Positions 13,866 through 14,766 of a DNA stretch of 14,766 nucleotides are shown here, piece by piece. Both the position numbers and the translations under genes were made by a program. Source of the stretch: JBGUVL01 sp964370395 (GTDB lineage: Bacteria; Bacillota_I; Bacilli_A; Erysipelotrichales; Erysipelotrichaceae); NCBI GenBank assembly GCA_964370395.1, contig CAYJIZ010000030.1:1-14766 (forward strand), given 5' to 3'. Each line of letters opens with the position of its first letter. The first letter of the stretch is position 1. Below the pieces are notes generated by a model. That model did not search any database, was not told where the DNA came from, and worked only from the letters and a program-made list of their open reading frames with translations.

Positions 13866-14377
13866 AGGTAACAGATTGCAAATGGCTACCAGATACTGTT
13901 AGTTTAAATGATTATGGAGGTGATTATGAGAAATATTTTGATTATCTGTATTCTGTATTTTGTACAGATCTAATTAAATACCAACCATCTTATGATGGAA
14001 AGAAGGTTGGTGCTCGAAAGCATCCAATGGTAAATCAAAAACATGAGGGGTTTTATCATTTAACTCATAAAGATTATCAAAAATCAGGTTTTGAGAATAG
14101 ATTGTTTGATTCGAAAAGAAGTGCTAGAATTCACTGGATAAAACCAGTTATTATAAATTGTATGTGTTGTGAAAATTGCTGCAGTAATATAAAAATATGG
14201 AAAGAAAAGAAAAGAATTCATATTTTCTTCAAAGAAGAAAGATATCTCGTTGTATTAGATGATAGAAAAACGTATTATGTTGTAGTGACGGCGTATTATG
14301 TAGAAATAAGTCACACGTTCAATAAACTAATGAAGAGGTATGAAATAGCAAAAAGCGTGCAAAATCGCACGCCTTAA
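13862..14377 (+). CDS. Uncharacterised partner of DUF3800, possibly BECR-type nuclease-like
   Basis: The 171-aa protein has no function I can name with certainty. The ATG at 13862 overlaps the DUF3800 stop (ATGA) and is preceded by GGGAG; the earlier ATG at 13847 is part of that site. Visible blocks are WLPDTVSLNDYGGDYEKYFDYLY (8-30), HPMVNQKHEGFYHLTH (54-69), RSARIHWIKPVI (86-97), a Cys cluster CxCCxxCC (100-107), IKIW (110-113), ERYLVVLDDRKTYYVVVTAYYV (126-147) and a basic C-terminal helix. The His/Arg-rich middle and the YLVVL...TAYYV strands recall phage Barnase-EndoU-ColicinE5-RelE-like (BECR) nucleases, by my recollection only. Its final codons encode, on the other strand, the terminator of a small RNA. 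Confidence 0.8.
   Translation: MKVTDCKWLPDTVSLNDYGGDYEKYFDYLYSVFCTDLIKYQPSYDGKKVGARKHPMVNQKHEGFYHLTHKDYQKSGFENRLFDSKRSARIHWIKPVIINCMCCENCCSNIKIWKEKKRIHIFFKEERYLVVLDDRKTYYVVVTAYYVEISHTFNKLMKRYEIAKSVQNRTP
14350..14372 (-). terminator. Terminator of the small RNA, inside the partner gene's 3' end
   Basis: GCGTGC / GCACGC (14372-14367, 14360-14355) with a 6-nt loop, followed on the minus strand by five T's. On the plus strand the hairpin is not followed by T's, so orientation points to the minus-strand RNA. Confidence 0.82.
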
Positions 14378-14434
14378 GGAACTCTTTCTACTCTAGTAGA
14401 TGAGCTATAAAGAAAACGATAATATCGTTTCTAC
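14350..14434 (-). ncRNA. Candidate structured small RNA of the DUF3800 cassette
   Basis: A complete minus-strand transcription unit of about 85 nt: a near-consensus promoter at 14469-14441, predicted start near 14434, and an intrinsic terminator ending near 14350. The RNA would begin with hairpin 1 (14432-14411, AGAAACGAT / ATCGTTTTCT). Hairpin 2 follows (14404-14382, CTC and TCTAC paired with GTAGA and GAG, loop TAGA), then CCTTAAGG and the terminator hairpin. No open reading frame of note lies in it. Published comparative-genomics work named several RNA motif families DUF3800-I and onward because they lie beside DUF3800 genes; this could be one of them or a new relative. It overlaps the 3' end of the upstream-facing operon tail to tail by 28 nt. 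Confidence 0.72.
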
Positions 14435-14440
14435 AATATA

Positions 14441-14469
14441 ATATTACACTTTACTGTGCATGATGTCAA
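14441..14469 (-). promoter_or_regulatory. Strong promoter of the small RNA
   Basis: On the minus strand: -35 TTGACA (14469-14464, perfect), exactly 17 bp, -10 TAATAT (14446-14441). A perfect 13-bp palindrome GTCAATAATTGAC (14465-14477) overlaps the -35 and could be an operator. Confidence 0.82.
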
Positions 14470-14623
14470 TAATTGACGATATATGTCTATATGTTTTAAT
14501 CAATGATGTCGTATATTTTTTTGATTAGAGAATATGTTGTTTTAACTCACAAACGAATAATCAAGAATAAATTATTGATGTATTTTTTTATTAAAATGAT
14601 ATTTTTCGTTTATTACAAATTCA
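14470..14623. other. Non-coding A/T-rich right arm of the island
   Basis: No gene is visible. Repeats of TGATGTC (14461-14467, 14504-14510) and a near-palindrome at 14560-14579 (ATCAA ... TTGAT) lie between the small RNA promoter and the att copy, where integrase or excisionase arm sites would be expected. A weak plus-strand promoter (TTGACG 14473-14478, 16 bp, TTTAAT 14495-14500) is possible. Confidence 0.4.
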
Positions 14624-14685
14624 TAATCAATGGGTCTAGGGTTCGAATCCCAATCAGGACACCATTATAAAATAAGCGATAAACC
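14624..14685 (+). repeat. Right att repeat: displaced 3' fragment of tRNA-Lys
   Basis: This copy begins in the anticodon 3' region, so it lacks the acceptor 5' strand, D-arm and anticodon stem 5' strand and cannot be a tRNA. At 14652 it has A for T, breaking a T-stem pair, as expected for a fragment free to drift. CCA and the flanking sequence are kept. Confidence 0.85.
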
Positions 14686-14712
14686 CTTAAAGTAAAGGTG
14701 TATCGTTTTTTT
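14673..14712 (+). terminator. Terminator next to the displaced tRNA-Lys fragment
   Basis: CGATA (14677-14681) / TATCG (14701-14705) with inner CCTT / AAGG, then seven T's. It is a diverged counterpart of the tRNA-Lys terminator and probably the original one before integration. Confidence 0.75.
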
Positions 14713-14766
14713 ATAAACAATACATCTCACTAAAATATACGGTAAATCCATTATTTTTTAATTAAA

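Larger units (their letters stand above)
12566..14685. mobile_element. Small tRNA-Lys-integrated genomic island without integrase
   Basis: The segment is bounded by a 63-bp imperfect direct repeat made of the 3' half of tRNA-Lys plus its flank, the classical footprint of a tyrosine-integrase element. Inside are one two-gene operon and one small RNA gene; no integrase, excisionase or replication gene is visible. The operon uses ATA isoleucine codons freely and is visibly more A/T-rich than the genes to its left, supporting foreign origin. It could be a decayed element, a piece mobilised in trans, or one unit of a larger tandem array continuing past the right edge. Confidence 0.75.

Noticed and set aside
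14355..14404. CRISPR-like or type III toxin-antitoxin repeat array near the small RNA
   Set aside because: The hairpins differ from each other and there are no regularly spaced tandem repeats in the 3' or 5' flank of the operon.
14624..14685. A second tRNA-Lys gene
   Set aside because: It lacks the acceptor 5' strand, D-arm and 5' half of the anticodon stem, and a T-stem pair is broken; it is a displaced fragment.

Overview
The window reads as chromosomal DNA of a low-GC Gram-positive bacterium. The evidence is the A/T-rich code, strong GGAGG-type ribosome binding sites, TTGACA/TATAAT promoters, U-tract terminators and a thioester/SpaA-type surface protein. An anaerobic gut Firmicute, perhaps of the Erysipelotrichaceae, is my inference; the high-molecular-weight-rubredoxin type flavoprotein fits an anaerobe. 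No taxonomic marker settles it.

Left part (1-5100): a repeat-rich 353-bp upstream region leads into nagA (GlcNAc-6-phosphate deacetylase). Then come a LacX-type aldose 1-epimerase, a stand-alone resolvase/invertase-type serine recombinase, tRNA-Leu(UAA) on the minus strand, and a PAP2 phosphatase followed 3 bp later by an RluA-type pseudouridine synthase. Most units are single genes closed by clear intrinsic terminators.

Middle part (5086-12470): a minus-strand flavin reductase-rubredoxin fusion lies divergent from a four-gene operon. That operon encodes an XRE repressor, a small membrane protein, and a NatAB-like ABC exporter ATPase and permease. Its promoter sits between two 30-bp operator-like repeats 45 bp apart, suggesting autoregulation. 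A secreted thioester-domain adhesin with three SpaA/CnaB-like domains follows. Next is rimO, overlapped by a Mug-type DNA glycosylase with a TTG start.

Right part (12531-14712): tRNA-Lys(CUU) is followed about 2 kb downstream by an imperfect copy of its own 3' half plus the flanking terminator. This is the signature of a small island integrated in a tRNA gene. Between the repeats is a two-gene ATGA-coupled operon: a DUF3800 protein (RNase H-like family) and an uncharacterised 171-aa protein with a possible nuclease-like C-terminus and a Cys cluster. Convergent to it is a previously unlisted small RNA gene of about 85 nt on the minus strand. It has a near-consensus promoter (TTGACA, 17 bp, TAATAT), two hairpins and an intrinsic terminator buried in the last codons of the 171-aa gene. 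No integrase is visible. This protein-protein-RNA cassette is the best candidate in the window for an undescribed system, plausibly anti-phage or RNA-guided/regulated. Function is inference only.
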